Shown here piece by piece: positions 16,838-25,782 of a stretch of DNA of 64,000 nt (positions are counted from its first letter, which is position 1; each line of letters starts with the position of its first letter). The notes below the pieces were generated by a model, which saw only the letters and a program-made list of their open reading frames with translations, made no database searches and had not been told where the DNA came from. The DNA is from an uncultured Anaerococcus sp. (GTDB lineage Bacteria; Bacillota; Clostridia; Tissierellales; Peptoniphilaceae), in the NCBI RefSeq assembly GCF_943912825.1, contig NZ_CALTUX010000003.1:12826-76825 (forward strand), written 5' to 3'. The translations under genes were made by a program, and so were the position numbers.

Positions 16838-17790
16838 TGGTAGCAATTCCTTATTATTCAGTTAGTTCTTATTATAAAGATACCTACGGACAAAAGGTAT
16901 ACAAGCTACCAATTAAACTATCATTAACCTGCCCAAATAGAGATGGGGCATGTGGATATGGTGGTTGCATCTATTGTTCAGAAAGTGGAGGCTCTTTTGA
17001 AAACCTACCATCATCAATGACTGTAGATGAGCAACTTGAAGAAAATTACGCCTATATAAGTAAAAAGTATAAGGCAAAGAAATTTATAGCGTATTTTCAA
17101 AACTTTTCAAATACTTATATGGGTCTTTCAGTATTTAAAGATATTATAAATGCTTGTAAAAAAGACTATATTGTAGGTATAGCGATTGCAACTAGAAGTG
17201 ATTGCATAAGTGAGGATAAATTAGAATTTTTAAAAGATTTTCATGAAGAAACTGGCATTGATATAACTTTCGAACTAGGCCTACAAACTGCAAATTATAA
17301 AACTTTAAAAATCTTAAATAGGGGCGAATCCTTAGCAGATTTTATAAGTGCTTGTAAGTTAATAGATAAGTATAGTTTTAGGATATCAACTCACGTCATT
17401 CTTGCTTTACCTTGGGATGATATGGAAGATACAGTTGAAACTGCAAGAATTTTGAACGCTCTTAATGTAAAAGAAGTCAAAATTCACTCGCTATTTATAA
17501 TTAAGAATACCAAGCTAGCAAAGATGTATGAGAATAATGAAATTAGCTTGAAAACAAAAGAAGAATATCAAAAAAACGTAGTTGAGTTTTTAAGATATAT
17601 TAGCCCTGATTGTGCAATAGCAAGGATTGTTGGGAGAGCACCAAAGGAAGACTCTATCTTCTGTAATTGGGATAGGTCGTGGCGGCTTATTAGAGATGAG
17701 ATCGTCCACTATATGCAAGAAAATAATATCCAACAGGGTGATAAAAGTAAAAAAGAAATTTATAATAAAATCAAGGAGGAAATATTATGA
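16837..17790 (+). CDS. TIGR01212/YhcC-family radical SAM protein
   Basis: A 317-residue radical SAM protein. The iron-sulfur region reads LTCPNRDGACGYGGCIYCSE, the cluster spacing of the YhcC/Elp3-like subgroup. A SAM-barrel with ITFELGLQT and a HVILALPWDDMEDT strand follows. The substrate of this family is not firmly established; tRNA or another RNA is often suggested from its Elp3 resemblance. It starts on the last base of the DUF1292 stop codon and overlaps the small P-loop gene by 4 bases, so the genes from 16484 to 18215 are one translational unit. Confidence 0.87.
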   Translation: MVAIPYYSVSSYYKDTYGQKVYKLPIKLSLTCPNRDGACGYGGCIYCSESGGSFENLPSSMTVDEQLEENYAYISKKYKAKKFIAYFQNFSNTYMGLSVFKDIINACKKDYIVGIAIATRSDCISEDKLEFLKDFHEETGIDITFELGLQTANYKTLKILNRGESLADFISACKLIDKYSFRISTHVILALPWDDMEDTVETARILNALNVKEVKIHSLFIIKNTKLAKMYENNEISLKTKEEYQKNVVEFLRYISPDCAIARIVGRAPKEDSIFCNWDRSWRLIRDEIVHYMQENNIQQGDKSKKEIYNKIKEEIL

Positions 17791-18215
17791 TTTATTTAGT
17801 AGTTGGAGCACAAGGAATAGGTAAGACAAAATATCTAGTTGAGCAAGCAAACCTAGAAAAAGAAAAAGGTAATTCAAATATTGTATTTATCGATACAGAA
17901 GACAGCCAAGTAAGAATACTAGATCATAAGATTAGACTTATAAATGCTAAATCATACAAAGTTGCATCAGTAGATTCACTTGTAGGATTTGTTTCAGGTA
18001 TTCTTGCAAGAGACTATGATATTGGAAAGATTTACATCGATGGTATATATGATGTAGTTGATATTAATAATGATAATATTAATAATCTAATTGAAAGATT
18101 AAGTGGTCTATCAGAATATTCTAAATCAGATATTTATTTAGGACTAGATTGGAAAAAAGAAGACGTTCCACAATCCGGCCAATCAGAAATCATTGAATTG
18201 AAATTAGAGGATTAA
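17787..18215 (+). CDS. Small P-loop NTP-binding protein of unknown role
   Basis: A 142-residue protein that starts with a strand and a Walker A loop (VVGAQGIGKTKYL, residues 5-17). A Walker B-like strand KIYIDGIYDVV lies near residue 80, with a C-terminal strand-rich tail. No Walker B Glu, sensor or lid domain is recognisable, so the protein is about half the usual size of P-loop ATPases. AAGGAGG precedes the ATG and it overlaps the radical SAM gene by 4 bases, suggesting a joint function. A terminator follows. I do not recognise a named family. Confidence 0.7.
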   Translation: MIYLVVGAQGIGKTKYLVEQANLEKEKGNSNIVFIDTEDSQVRILDHKIRLINAKSYKVASVDSLVGFVSGILARDYDIGKIYIDGIYDVVDINNDNINNLIERLSGLSEYSKSDIYLGLDWKKEDVPQSGQSEIIELKLED

Positions 18216-18220
18216 TTTAG

Positions 18221-18245
18221 ACCGTCTCTTTGAGACGGTTTTTTA
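18221..18245 (+). terminator. Terminator abutting the next start codon
   Basis: ACCGTCTC (18221-18228) pairs perfectly with GAGACGGT (18232-18239) over a TTT loop, followed by six T residues. The T-run ends two bases before the ATG of the gene at 18248. Confidence 0.92.
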
Positions 18246-18247
18246 TT

Positions 18248-18793
18248 ATGTTATTAGAGAAGAATAAATTAGACTTATTTGAAAATTGGAGATTGGATTC
18301 AATAGAATTATTGACAGAAGAAAAAATAGATAAAGACGAGTTTTTAGATAGAAATTATGAATTTATTGTAAAGCTAGGATTAAAGCCTTTTTCTAAAATT
18401 GTCCTTCTTGAAGAAGCGATATATAATTATCAATATTATAATATAATGGCAAAACTCGCTAATTCAAAGGCATTTAAGTGCCAAAACTCTACAAAAAAGA
18501 AAAAGTTATATTCTAAATTAATTAATGATAGAGAAAATTATTATTATCTCAAAGATCTGGCCACCTGTGCTCTTCTAGAAATAGTAGGTTATGAAAATAT
18601 AGATTCTTATTTTATTAATTTAAAATCCAAGAGACTAACAGGTCAAATTTTTGAGATTTCTGTTAAATGTTGCAAGGATTTAATACTCCACTCAAAAAGT
18701 AAAAAAATACTAGAAGAACTTAGGCGTAATAATGCCTTTGATGAAGAAATTAGAGAATCCTTAATAGATTCTTATGTGAATAAGAGTTATTAA
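18248..18793 (+). CDS. Hypothetical helical protein
   Basis: A 181-residue, Lys- and Tyr-rich soluble protein without signal peptide, membrane helix or recognisable motif; predicted mostly helical. I use the ATG at 18248; a TTG at 18230 in the same frame lies inside the terminator hairpin and is unlikely. No Shine-Dalgarno sequence precedes the ATG, only the terminator T-run, so translation and even transcription of this gene are not obvious. It ends 1 base before the RluA gene at 18795, so it appears to lead that operon. Function unknown. Confidence 0.6.
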   Translation: MLLEKNKLDLFENWRLDSIELLTEEKIDKDEFLDRNYEFIVKLGLKPFSKIVLLEEAIYNYQYYNIMAKLANSKAFKCQNSTKKKKLYSKLINDRENYYYLKDLATCALLEIVGYENIDSYFINLKSKRLTGQIFEISVKCCKDLILHSKSKKILEELRRNNAFDEEIRESLIDSYVNKSY

Positions 18794-18794
18794 T

Positions 18795-19751
18795 ATGATA
18801 GAGATTGTTATAAGTAAAAACCAAGGAAATCAGAGATTTGATAGATTTTTGAGAAAATATTTTGAGAATGCACCCTTATCGGTTATATCTAAAAATATTA
18901 GAAAGAAAAATTTCAAAATAAATGGCAAAAGAGCCAAGAATAATGATTTTGTATATGAGGGCGATCAGGTTTTAATGTATATTAGCGATGAAAATTATAA
19001 AAAATGGCTAAGCAAAACCGATTTTATACATCAAGATTTTAATTTAGATATAATTTATGAGGATGATAATATAGTGGTTATGGATAAAGAGGCGGGTCAA
19101 TTGACTCACTCAGCTTCTAAGAAAGATTATGGAAATAATCTTGTTGATAATATGCTATCTTATTTATACAAGACAAAATCATTTGATATGTCTGATAAAA
19201 CATTTAAGCCAGCAGTTGTTAATAGGCTTGATAGAAATACTGCAGGTCTTGTAATTGGTGCTAAAAATTCAAATGCACTGAGGCTTTTAAATAAAGCTAT
19301 CAAAGAAAATAAGCTGGATAAATATTATTTAACAATTGTTGCTGGTAAAGTCAGTAAAGATTTTAAAATAGATACAAAGATTTCGAAAAATGAAGATAGA
19401 AATAAGGTTAAAAAATCTTCAGAAGGAAAGGAAATACTTACATATTTTAAACCTCTAAAATCAAATGATAACTACTCTCTACTAGAGTGTAAATTGATTA
19501 CAGGCAGGACCCATCAAATTAGGTTTTCACTTAAAGAGAATAGGACTCCAATTATTGGAGATCGCAAATATGGAAATCCATCTGTGAATAAGATTATGAA
19601 GGAAAAATATAATATTGGTAATCAAGTTTTACTTGCTTATAAAATTATTTTTCCTAAAATCGAAGGTTTAGAATATTTGGGAGGTTTAGAAGTAGTTTCA
19701 AGAAAATATACTGATATAATAGATTTATCAGAAAAAATAATGGCTATGTGA
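18795..19751 (+). CDS. RluA/RluC-family pseudouridine synthase with S4 domain
   Basis: A 318-residue pseudouridine synthase. An N-terminal S4 domain (NFKINGKRAKNNDFVYEGDQV) is followed by the catalytic motif NRLDRNTAGLVIG with its nucleophilic Asp, TGRTHQIRFSL and TPIIGDRKYGN. It is closest in layout to RluC, which makes pseudouridines in 23S rRNA, but site specificity cannot be read here. It starts one base after the preceding stop without an obvious ribosome site, suggesting coupling. Paralogue of the gene at 6232. Confidence 0.87.
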   Translation: MIEIVISKNQGNQRFDRFLRKYFENAPLSVISKNIRKKNFKINGKRAKNNDFVYEGDQVLMYISDENYKKWLSKTDFIHQDFNLDIIYEDDNIVVMDKEAGQLTHSASKKDYGNNLVDNMLSYLYKTKSFDMSDKTFKPAVVNRLDRNTAGLVIGAKNSNALRLLNKAIKENKLDKYYLTIVAGKVSKDFKIDTKISKNEDRNKVKKSSEGKEILTYFKPLKSNDNYSLLECKLITGRTHQIRFSLKENRTPIIGDRKYGNPSVNKIMKEKYNIGNQVLLAYKIIFPKIEGLEYLGGLEVVSRKYTDIIDLSEKIMAM

Positions 19752-19759
19752 GGAGAATT

Positions 19760-20659
19760 ATGACAAAAGTAATAGGAATAGATGTTGGTGGAACAAAAAT
19801 TAATACTTGCTTAGTAAATGAAGAAGGAATTATATTAGACATGTATACAACTGATACTCAGGCATCTGAGGGTAGAGAAGTTGTATTAAATAACATTAAA
19901 AAATCAATTTATGCGATAGACTATAAGCAAGCAAGTGCCATAGGAATTGGAACACCTGGTTTTATTGATTCTGAAAATGGTATTGTAACCTTTGCTGGAA
20001 ATATTACAGGCTGGACAGGTTTAAATCTAAAAAAAGCTGTTGAAGAATTTGTAGATGTACCAGTATTTGTGGAAAATGATGCAAATATTGCCTTAGTTGC
20101 AGAAAAATGGATAGGTGCATGCCAATCTTATGATAATGTAGTAATGATTACCTTAGGTACTGGCTTAGGAGGGGCTATCTATACAAAAGAAGGCGGACTT
20201 TTAACTGGGGCACATTTCCAAGGGGCAGAGCTGGGTCATATTATGCTTCATCCAGGTGGAAATTACTGTACTTGTGGCCAATATGGGTGTGCTGAGAGTT
20301 ATTGTGCAGGTCCAGCTATAAGTGAAGATTATTTTAGACTTACAGGTAAAAGATTAGAAGGTAAGGAAATATTTGCAAGGATTGATACTGACGAAAAAGC
20401 TATGGAAGTTCTTAAGAATTATCAATCAAATTTAGCTTATCTATTAACATCTTTAAGAAATATTTTCGATCCTGATGCAATTGTAATTGGCGGTGGCATC
20501 ATACATTCAAAAGATATTTGGTGGGATGGTATGATTGATAATTTCAAAAATTACTGCAACAAGCCATATAATATCGAAATACTTCCAGCCAAGTTTTTAA
20601 ATGATGCTGGAGTCATAGGTGCAGCCAAAATCGCCTTTGAAAGGATGACTGATGAATAA
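19760..20659 (+). CDS. ROK-family sugar kinase, probable glucokinase
   Basis: A 299-residue ROK protein. ATP-binding IGIDVGGTKI lies at the N terminus, the catalytic Asp is in ENDANIALVAEKW, and the zinc motif CTCGQYGCAES follows HIMLHPGG. The absence of an N-terminal DNA-binding domain and the ELGHI motif favour a kinase, most likely glucokinase, feeding glucose-6-phosphate to glycolysis independently of the PTS. The start at ATG 19760 follows AGGAG; an upstream in-frame ATG (19748) has none. It overlaps the response regulator gene by 8 bases, tying sugar phosphorylation to the two-component operon. Confidence 0.87.
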   Translation: MTKVIGIDVGGTKINTCLVNEEGIILDMYTTDTQASEGREVVLNNIKKSIYAIDYKQASAIGIGTPGFIDSENGIVTFAGNITGWTGLNLKKAVEEFVDVPVFVENDANIALVAEKWIGACQSYDNVVMITLGTGLGGAIYTKEGGLLTGAHFQGAELGHIMLHPGGNYCTCGQYGCAESYCAGPAISEDYFRLTGKRLEGKEIFARIDTDEKAMEVLKNYQSNLAYLLTSLRNIFDPDAIVIGGGIIHSKDIWWDGMIDNFKNYCNKPYNIEILPAKFLNDAGVIGAAKIAFERMTDE

Positions 20660-21347
20660 TAAGATACTAATTCTAGATGATGAAGATCCTATTAGACAAT
20701 TTATGAAAATTAACCTTGATTATCAAGGCTATCAGACAATCGAGGCTTCTAGTGGTGAAGAAGCCTTGAGATTAGTTGATGAAGAAAATCCAGCAGTTGC
20801 AATACTAGATATCATGTTACCTGGAATCAGCGGACTAGAGGTATGTGAAAAAATCAGAGATAAGTATCCTATGACAGGAATTATTATGGTATCGGCTAAA
20901 AGTCAAGATATTGACAAGATTTTAGGGCTTGAAAAAGGCGCTGATGATTATATAATTAAACCTTTCAATCCTCAAGAATTAATATTGAGAGTTAAATCTC
21001 TTATGAGAAGGGTAAATTTAAATCCTGTCTCTACTGAAAGTGAAAACAACAAAAGTTTAAAAGATGGGCCATTTACTCTTGATATATATTCTAAAACTTT
21101 TTATAAAGATGACATTGAAATAGATGTGACGCCTACAGAATTTACTATTTTGGAATATTTTATTAAAAATAAGGGCAAAGCCATGACTAGGGATGAAATA
21201 ATGAAAGAAACCTGGGGGGATAATTATAGCAATGATACTAAAATTGTTGATGTAAATATCAGAAGAATTAGGGCGAAAATAGAAGAGAACCCCGCAAAGC
21301 CAGAGTTTATTGAAACTGTTTGGGGCACAGGATATAGATGGAAATAG
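20652..21347 (+). CDS. OmpR/PhoB-family response regulator
   Basis: A 231-residue response regulator. The receiver domain has acidic residues DDED at 9-12, the phospho-accepting Asp at 53 (AILDIMLPG), the Thr/Ser switch in MVSAKS and Lys in IIKPFNP. A winged-helix DNA-binding domain (about 132-231) ends in VDVNIRRIRAKIE and WGTGYRWK. It overlaps the histidine kinase gene by 10 bases. Target genes are unknown; the joined lipoprotein gene suggests an envelope signal. Confidence 0.93.
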   Translation: MNNKILILDDEDPIRQFMKINLDYQGYQTIEASSGEEALRLVDEENPAVAILDIMLPGISGLEVCEKIRDKYPMTGIIMVSAKSQDIDKILGLEKGADDYIIKPFNPQELILRVKSLMRRVNLNPVSTESENNKSLKDGPFTLDIYSKTFYKDDIEIDVTPTEFTILEYFIKNKGKAMTRDEIMKETWGDNYSNDTKIVDVNIRRIRAKIEENPAKPEFIETVWGTGYRWK

Positions 21348-22804
21348 GAAAAAAATTTAAAACAACTAAAAAAACAACTAAAGACATAATTGAATCTAAA
21401 AGTATTAAATATACTTTTATTAAGATAATTATGCTTTTTGTTTTAACAACTGTAATTGGTTTTGAAATATTTGCCTATAACTCAATTAAAAATTATTATG
21501 AGTCATCACTTATATCATCTATGAAAAACCAGGCTAGGATAAGTCAATTACAATACTCATCTTATATGTCTCGCTATGACCTTGAAGAGGTAATCATAGG
21601 GGATAAGAACTTATTTTATAGGCAAAATGATAGCCAGGTACAAATACTTGATAATTCAGGAGTAGTATTATTTGATTCAATTGCCTCTTCGATGATTGGA
21701 AAAGTAATTGAAAATGATGATGTAATTGAAGCTAAAGACGGCTCGACTGGAATTTTTAAGGGTGTAAATGTTGATTCAAAAGAGCAAGTCCTATCTGTAT
21801 CCTATCCCCTTAAGGCATCAGACCAGCAAGTGGGTATTCTAAGATTAACTAGTTCTATGAATAGGGTTAATAGACAAATTAATCAGGATAGTTTATTTTA
21901 TTTTTTATTTGGTGTCTTTATAAGTGCTGCTGCCTTTGTATTATCATTTTTAGCTGCTAACAGATATGTTAGGCCATTAAAAAAACTAATCGGTGTATCA
22001 GAGGTTTTGGCCCAAGGAGACTACACTATAAAAGCAGATGCTTCAAGCAATGACGAAATAGGTGAATTAGCACAAACATTAAATCTTCTTAGTGAAAATA
22101 TTGTGAAAAGAGAAGATATGAAAAATGAATTTATATCTTCTGTATCTCATGAACTTAGGACACCACTAACATCCATAAAGGGTTGGGCAATTACCTTACA
22201 ATCAGAAGCTATACAAAAAGATCCTGACATGGTAAGCCAAGGTCTTAAAATAATCGAATCTGAAGGGGATAGGCTTTCAATGATGGTTGAAGACTTATTA
22301 GATTTCTCTCGATTATCGTCAAGTAATTTCAAATATGATAAGGAAAAGATAGATATTGTTGAGCTAGTGAAACAAGTTCACACTCAGCTTTACCCAAGGA
22401 CCCAATCAGATGGGATTAACTTTAGCTTTACCAGTTTTTATAAGGTTTTATATGTTTATGCTGATAAAAACAGGATGAAAGAAGTTTTTATAAATATAAT
22501 CGATAATGCTATCAAATTTACTGATTTGGCAGGAAATATTGACATAGTAATTGACTTAAACGAAGATGAGATAGAAATTAGCATAAGGGATGATGGAGAA
22601 GGAATAAAAGAAGACGAAATCGCCTTTGTAGCTAGTAAATTCTTTAAAGGTTCATCATCGAAATCTCAAACTGGCCTAGGACTTTCAATCTGTGAAGAAA
22701 TAGTTAAGGCTCATGATGGTAGGTTAATTATCAAATCCAAATATGGAGTAGGTACAGTTGTAACTGTAGTATTACCGAGGGTAGAAGATGAAAAAAATAT
22801 TTAA
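21338..22804 (+). CDS. Sensor histidine kinase (membrane, HAMP)
   Basis: A 488-residue sensor kinase. Two membrane helices (about 26-48 and 187-209) flank an extracytoplasmic domain of about 135 residues. A HAMP domain follows (VLAQGDYTIKADASSNDEIGEL), then HisKA with the phosphorylated His at 271 (SSVSHELRTPLTSIKG), and HATPase with N-box NIIDNAIKF, DDGEGI and GLGLSICEEI. Architecture resembles PhoR/ResE-type kinases of Bacillota. The gene overlaps the regulator by 10 and the lipoprotein by 17 bases, making a three-gene signalling unit. Confidence 0.93.
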   Translation: MEIGKKFKTTKKTTKDIIESKSIKYTFIKIIMLFVLTTVIGFEIFAYNSIKNYYESSLISSMKNQARISQLQYSSYMSRYDLEEVIIGDKNLFYRQNDSQVQILDNSGVVLFDSIASSMIGKVIENDDVIEAKDGSTGIFKGVNVDSKEQVLSVSYPLKASDQQVGILRLTSSMNRVNRQINQDSLFYFLFGVFISAAAFVLSFLAANRYVRPLKKLIGVSEVLAQGDYTIKADASSNDEIGELAQTLNLLSENIVKREDMKNEFISSVSHELRTPLTSIKGWAITLQSEAIQKDPDMVSQGLKIIESEGDRLSMMVEDLLDFSRLSSSNFKYDKEKIDIVELVKQVHTQLYPRTQSDGINFSFTSFYKVLYVYADKNRMKEVFINIIDNAIKFTDLAGNIDIVIDLNEDEIEISIRDDGEGIKEDEIAFVASKFFKGSSSKSQTGLGLSICEEIVKAHDGRLIIKSKYGVGTVVTVVLPRVEDEKNI

Positions 22805-24272
22805 ATTTCTCTTATTAAGCCTAAGTATGATTTTACTAAGTTCTTGCATTAATTCTAACAAAAATGACCTCACAGATCTCATTCAAACTCCCAAACAAGA
22901 CTCTCCAATAGTCGAAGGAACATGGGAAGTGGTTGAGATTGCTGGTGAGATTTCTGAAGATAGTTCTGGTAAAATAAATATAGGTGATAAATTATATATA
23001 AATAAAAATTTAGTTGCTATAAATGGTTCTTATGCCTTTCCACCTAGCTTTAGTTCAAAATTTGTAAAACTATCTGATTATTTAAATAATAGAGGTATAC
23101 AAACAAGGCCTGAGTTTAAGGATAGGAATGTAATTGTAATCAATGCATCCCAGGGTCAATTATTCTCTAGAGATTTGATAATAACTGATGAAAATAATTT
23201 ATTTTTAATTAAAGATGAGAACTTAATATCTCTAAAGAAAATATCAGATAAGGTTGACTCTAAAGTGGTCGATTCTTACGCTAAATTAGCCTCTAAGGAA
23301 AGAACTACAACAGAGACGGGTGAAGATATAGCTGAAGACCTTTCCTTGCTTCTAGGGGTAAGGGAGAGGATAGATCCAGAAAGTGATAAACCTTTATATA
23401 AGTATTACACATATTTAATAAGGGTAGAGCCTGATGACACTATAAAATATATGAAGTGTGAAAATATCTTCATTAAAAACCAAGATGAATATTGGAAGGT
23501 AAGTTCAGATATAAATAATTTTACAGATATTTATGATGAAATTAAAGCTTATCCAATCAAATTGGAAAATAATAAAGATTCTGATGATGTATTACAAAAA
23601 TATACTTTCAAAGATATAGATTTAAACACAAGAATAAATTTTGTTTCCAAAGATTTTATATCTATTGATTACACTAACAAAAATAATGAAAATCCAATCA
23701 GAAAATACGCCCTTATGGAAACAGACAATATAGCTAGCAAGCAGTATATTTCACTTGAGGAATTTACTGGTGAAGAGCAAAGTGATCAGATATTTAGGGA
23801 AAAAGTTAAAGAAGAGTTAAAAAAAGCTATTCCAGATGCAAATACAGAAAAAATCCCTTTTGATAACACAAATTTTGGTATAATAAGAAACCAGGGTTAT
23901 TGGGCATTTCAATCATCAATTTTTGCTGGCAAAGGAGATAGTTTTGTTCAAAACTTCTTCAATTTAGATATTGCAATAGGAGATTCACTACTAAATCCAA
24001 CAAATTCAATTATAACAAGAGATCAGGTTTATAATATCAATACTCAGTTTAAGGATTATGTAGTATTAGCTAATCAGAGGTATATAGCAATACAGACTCC
24101 CGATGAAATTTTAATCCACAGAATAAAGGACGGATTAATTGAAAAATCACCAGTCTATGCAATAGCTACAAGAATGCCAGCCACCATTATAAGTGTAGAC
24201 CAATATCTAGGATCAAATGCCTTAGACCTAGAGGAAGCCTTTAATAAATATAATTTAATCATAGAAAAATAA
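22788..24272 (+). CDS. Lipoprotein of unknown function joined to the two-component system
   Basis: A 494-residue exported lipoprotein. The signal peptide (MKKIFKFLLLSLSMILLSSC) ends with the lipobox LSSC, so Cys20 is lipidated and the protein is tethered outside the membrane. The remainder is soluble and rich in Asp, Lys and Asn; two halves are discernible (an early TWEVVEIAGE region and a late QYLGSNALDLEEAF region) but no named domain was recognised. Because its start lies 17 bases inside the kinase gene, a role as ligand-binding or regulatory partner of that kinase, in the manner of WalK accessory proteins, is a reasonable inference. Confidence 0.75.
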   Translation: MKKIFKFLLLSLSMILLSSCINSNKNDLTDLIQTPKQDSPIVEGTWEVVEIAGEISEDSSGKINIGDKLYINKNLVAINGSYAFPPSFSSKFVKLSDYLNNRGIQTRPEFKDRNVIVINASQGQLFSRDLIITDENNLFLIKDENLISLKKISDKVDSKVVDSYAKLASKERTTTETGEDIAEDLSLLLGVRERIDPESDKPLYKYYTYLIRVEPDDTIKYMKCENIFIKNQDEYWKVSSDINNFTDIYDEIKAYPIKLENNKDSDDVLQKYTFKDIDLNTRINFVSKDFISIDYTNKNNENPIRKYALMETDNIASKQYISLEEFTGEEQSDQIFREKVKEELKKAIPDANTEKIPFDNTNFGIIRNQGYWAFQSSIFAGKGDSFVQNFFNLDIAIGDSLLNPTNSIITRDQVYNINTQFKDYVVLANQRYIAIQTPDEILIHRIKDGLIEKSPVYAIATRMPATIISVDQYLGSNALDLEEAFNKYNLIIEK

Positions 24273-24275
24273 ATT

Positions 24276-24305
24276 TTGACTTAAGTCAATGATATTTGTT
24301 ATCAT
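24276..24305 (+). promoter_or_regulatory. Promoter with a 14-bp perfect palindrome over its -35 box
   Basis: TTGACT (24276-24281), an 18-base spacer and TATCAT (24300-24305) form a sigma-A promoter for rdgB and the following genes. The -35 box is the left half of TTGACTTAAGTCAA (24276-24289), a perfect palindrome. A dimeric repressor bound there would block polymerase, so this is a candidate operator. Confidence 0.6.
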
Positions 24306-24321
24306 GTTAATAGGAGATTAT

Positions 24322-24918
24322 ATGGAACTATTATTTGCGAGCAATAATATAAATAAATTAGAGCAAGTTAAGCTATTGCTAGATCATGAAAATGTACTTT
24401 TGCCTAAAGATATAGGAATTGAGGGTTTTGACCCTATTGAAGATGGTAATACTTTAAAGGAAAATGCTTATAAGAAAGCCCTTGAATTATATAAGTTAAC
24501 TGGAAAGAAAGTATTTTCTGATGATACAGGACTTTTTGTAAAAAGTTTAGATGGCAGACCAGGTTTATATTCTCATAGGTATGCCGGAAATAATGCTAGT
24601 GATAAGGATAATAGAGATAAACTTTTATCCGAGCTAGAAGATGAGTTCGACAGACAAGCTTACTTCTTAACAGTCGTTTGTTTTATAGATGAAAATGGAA
24701 AAGACTATTATTTTGAAGGTAGGCTTGATGGAAGGATTGCTGATAAAGAATATGGGACAGGTGGTTTTGGCTATGATAAGATATTCTATGTTGATGAATT
24801 TTCAAAAACACTTGGACAGATGGACATAGAATTTAAAAATACAATTAGTCACAGGGCAAAAGCAGTAGAAGAATTTAAAAAGTTTTTGGTAAATACTTAT
24901 GAAAATCTTAATAACTAG
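24322..24918 (+). CDS. rdgB: Non-canonical purine NTP pyrophosphatase (RdgB/HAM1 family)
   Basis: A 198-residue ITP/XTP/dITP pyrophosphatase that removes deaminated purine nucleotides. The N-terminal FASNNINKLEQVK motif binds substrate; VFSDDTGLFVKSLDGRPGLYSHRYAG and the late TGGFGYDKIFY and SHRAKA motifs are all present. The start at ATG 24322 follows AGGAGA; the frame is open further upstream through the promoter but without a site. It overlaps the phosphodiesterase gene by 20 bases, the rdgB-yfcE pairing usual in clostridia. Confidence 0.95.
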   Translation: MELLFASNNINKLEQVKLLLDHENVLLPKDIGIEGFDPIEDGNTLKENAYKKALELYKLTGKKVFSDDTGLFVKSLDGRPGLYSHRYAGNNASDKDNRDKLLSELEDEFDRQAYFLTVVCFIDENGKDYYFEGRLDGRIADKEYGTGGFGYDKIFYVDEFSKTLGQMDIEFKNTISHRAKAVEEFKKFLVNTYENLNN

Positions 24919-25369
24919 CGACACACATGGAAGCTATAGTAAAGTTTCTGATTTTATTATTGAAAGAGGAGATATAGACCTTATGCTTCATGCAGGAGAT
25001 GGGGTGGAAGATTGTCAATATATAGGATACGAAACTGGAGTAGCCTATTATGTTGTAAAGGGAAATAATGACTTCTTTACCAATGAACCTTATGAGAAAA
25101 TAATTGATTTAGAAGGAATAAGAATACTTTTAACCCATGGTCACAAAAATGGAGTTGACTTCTCACTTAGGGGGCTTTTAGCTAAAGCTATTGATAAATC
25201 GTGCGATCTAGTAATATTTGGCCATACCCATACCTATACTAAAATAAAAGAATCAGGTATATTATTTTTAAATCCAGGTTCTGTAAGCCTACCTAGAGAT
25301 GGGCAAGCTAGCATGATGCTTATGACCCTTGATAAAGAAAAAATGGATATTGAGAAGATATCTTTATAA
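24899..25369 (+). CDS. YfcE/MJ0936-family metallophosphoesterase
   Basis: A 156-residue calcineurin-like phosphodiesterase. Metal-binding motifs appear in order: SDTHG near the N terminus, HAGDGVED, KGNND, LTHGH and FGHTHT. Related proteins hydrolyse phosphodiesters; the physiological substrate is not known. It is translationally coupled to rdgB through a 20-base overlap. Confidence 0.9.
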   Translation: MKILITSDTHGSYSKVSDFIIERGDIDLMLHAGDGVEDCQYIGYETGVAYYVVKGNNDFFTNEPYEKIIDLEGIRILLTHGHKNGVDFSLRGLLAKAIDKSCDLVIFGHTHTYTKIKESGILFLNPGSVSLPRDGQASMMLMTLDKEKMDIEKISL

Positions 25370-25380
25370 AAGGAGTAATA

Positions 25381-25782
25381 ATGTCAGGTCTAATTAATTT
25401 AATAAGTGAATTTTCATCAAGCCTATTTATTTTGCCGATTTTAGTCTTGATGAATGTAATTATAACTATAATTATTTATTTTATAAACAATAGAAAAATA
25501 CTTAAATACCTTCCATCTATTATAATTGGAATAGTATCAATTTTGGTGGGGATATATTCAATAGCTATATTTACAAGTCCTAAGGGATTAAATACAGCTT
25601 GGATAGCTATATTTTTAATGACTACAGCTGTTGTGGGAATAGCTACAGGTTTTATAATAGACTTATTTATTTCAATAAGAAGTAATCTGGGTCTTAACAA
25701 TGAGATTGTTAAAGAAAGTATAAGTAAGCAAAAACAATTTAAAGCTAGAAGACGTAGGGATAAGGATAACTTAAATGACTAA
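25381..25782 (+). CDS. Hypothetical membrane protein (three membrane helices)
   Basis: A 133-residue protein with three hydrophobic segments (about 14-33, 42-66 and 73-97) and a basic cytoplasmic tail containing KQFKARRRRDKDN. AAAGGAG precedes the start, and the stop overlaps the HAD gene by 8 bases. No named family was recognised. The very basic tail could contact nucleic acid or acidic lipid, but this is speculation. Confidence 0.6.
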   Translation: MSGLINLISEFSSSLFILPILVLMNVIITIIIYFINNRKILKYLPSIIIGIVSILVGIYSIAIFTSPKGLNTAWIAIFLMTTAVVGIATGFIIDLFISIRSNLGLNNEIVKESISKQKQFKARRRRDKDNLND

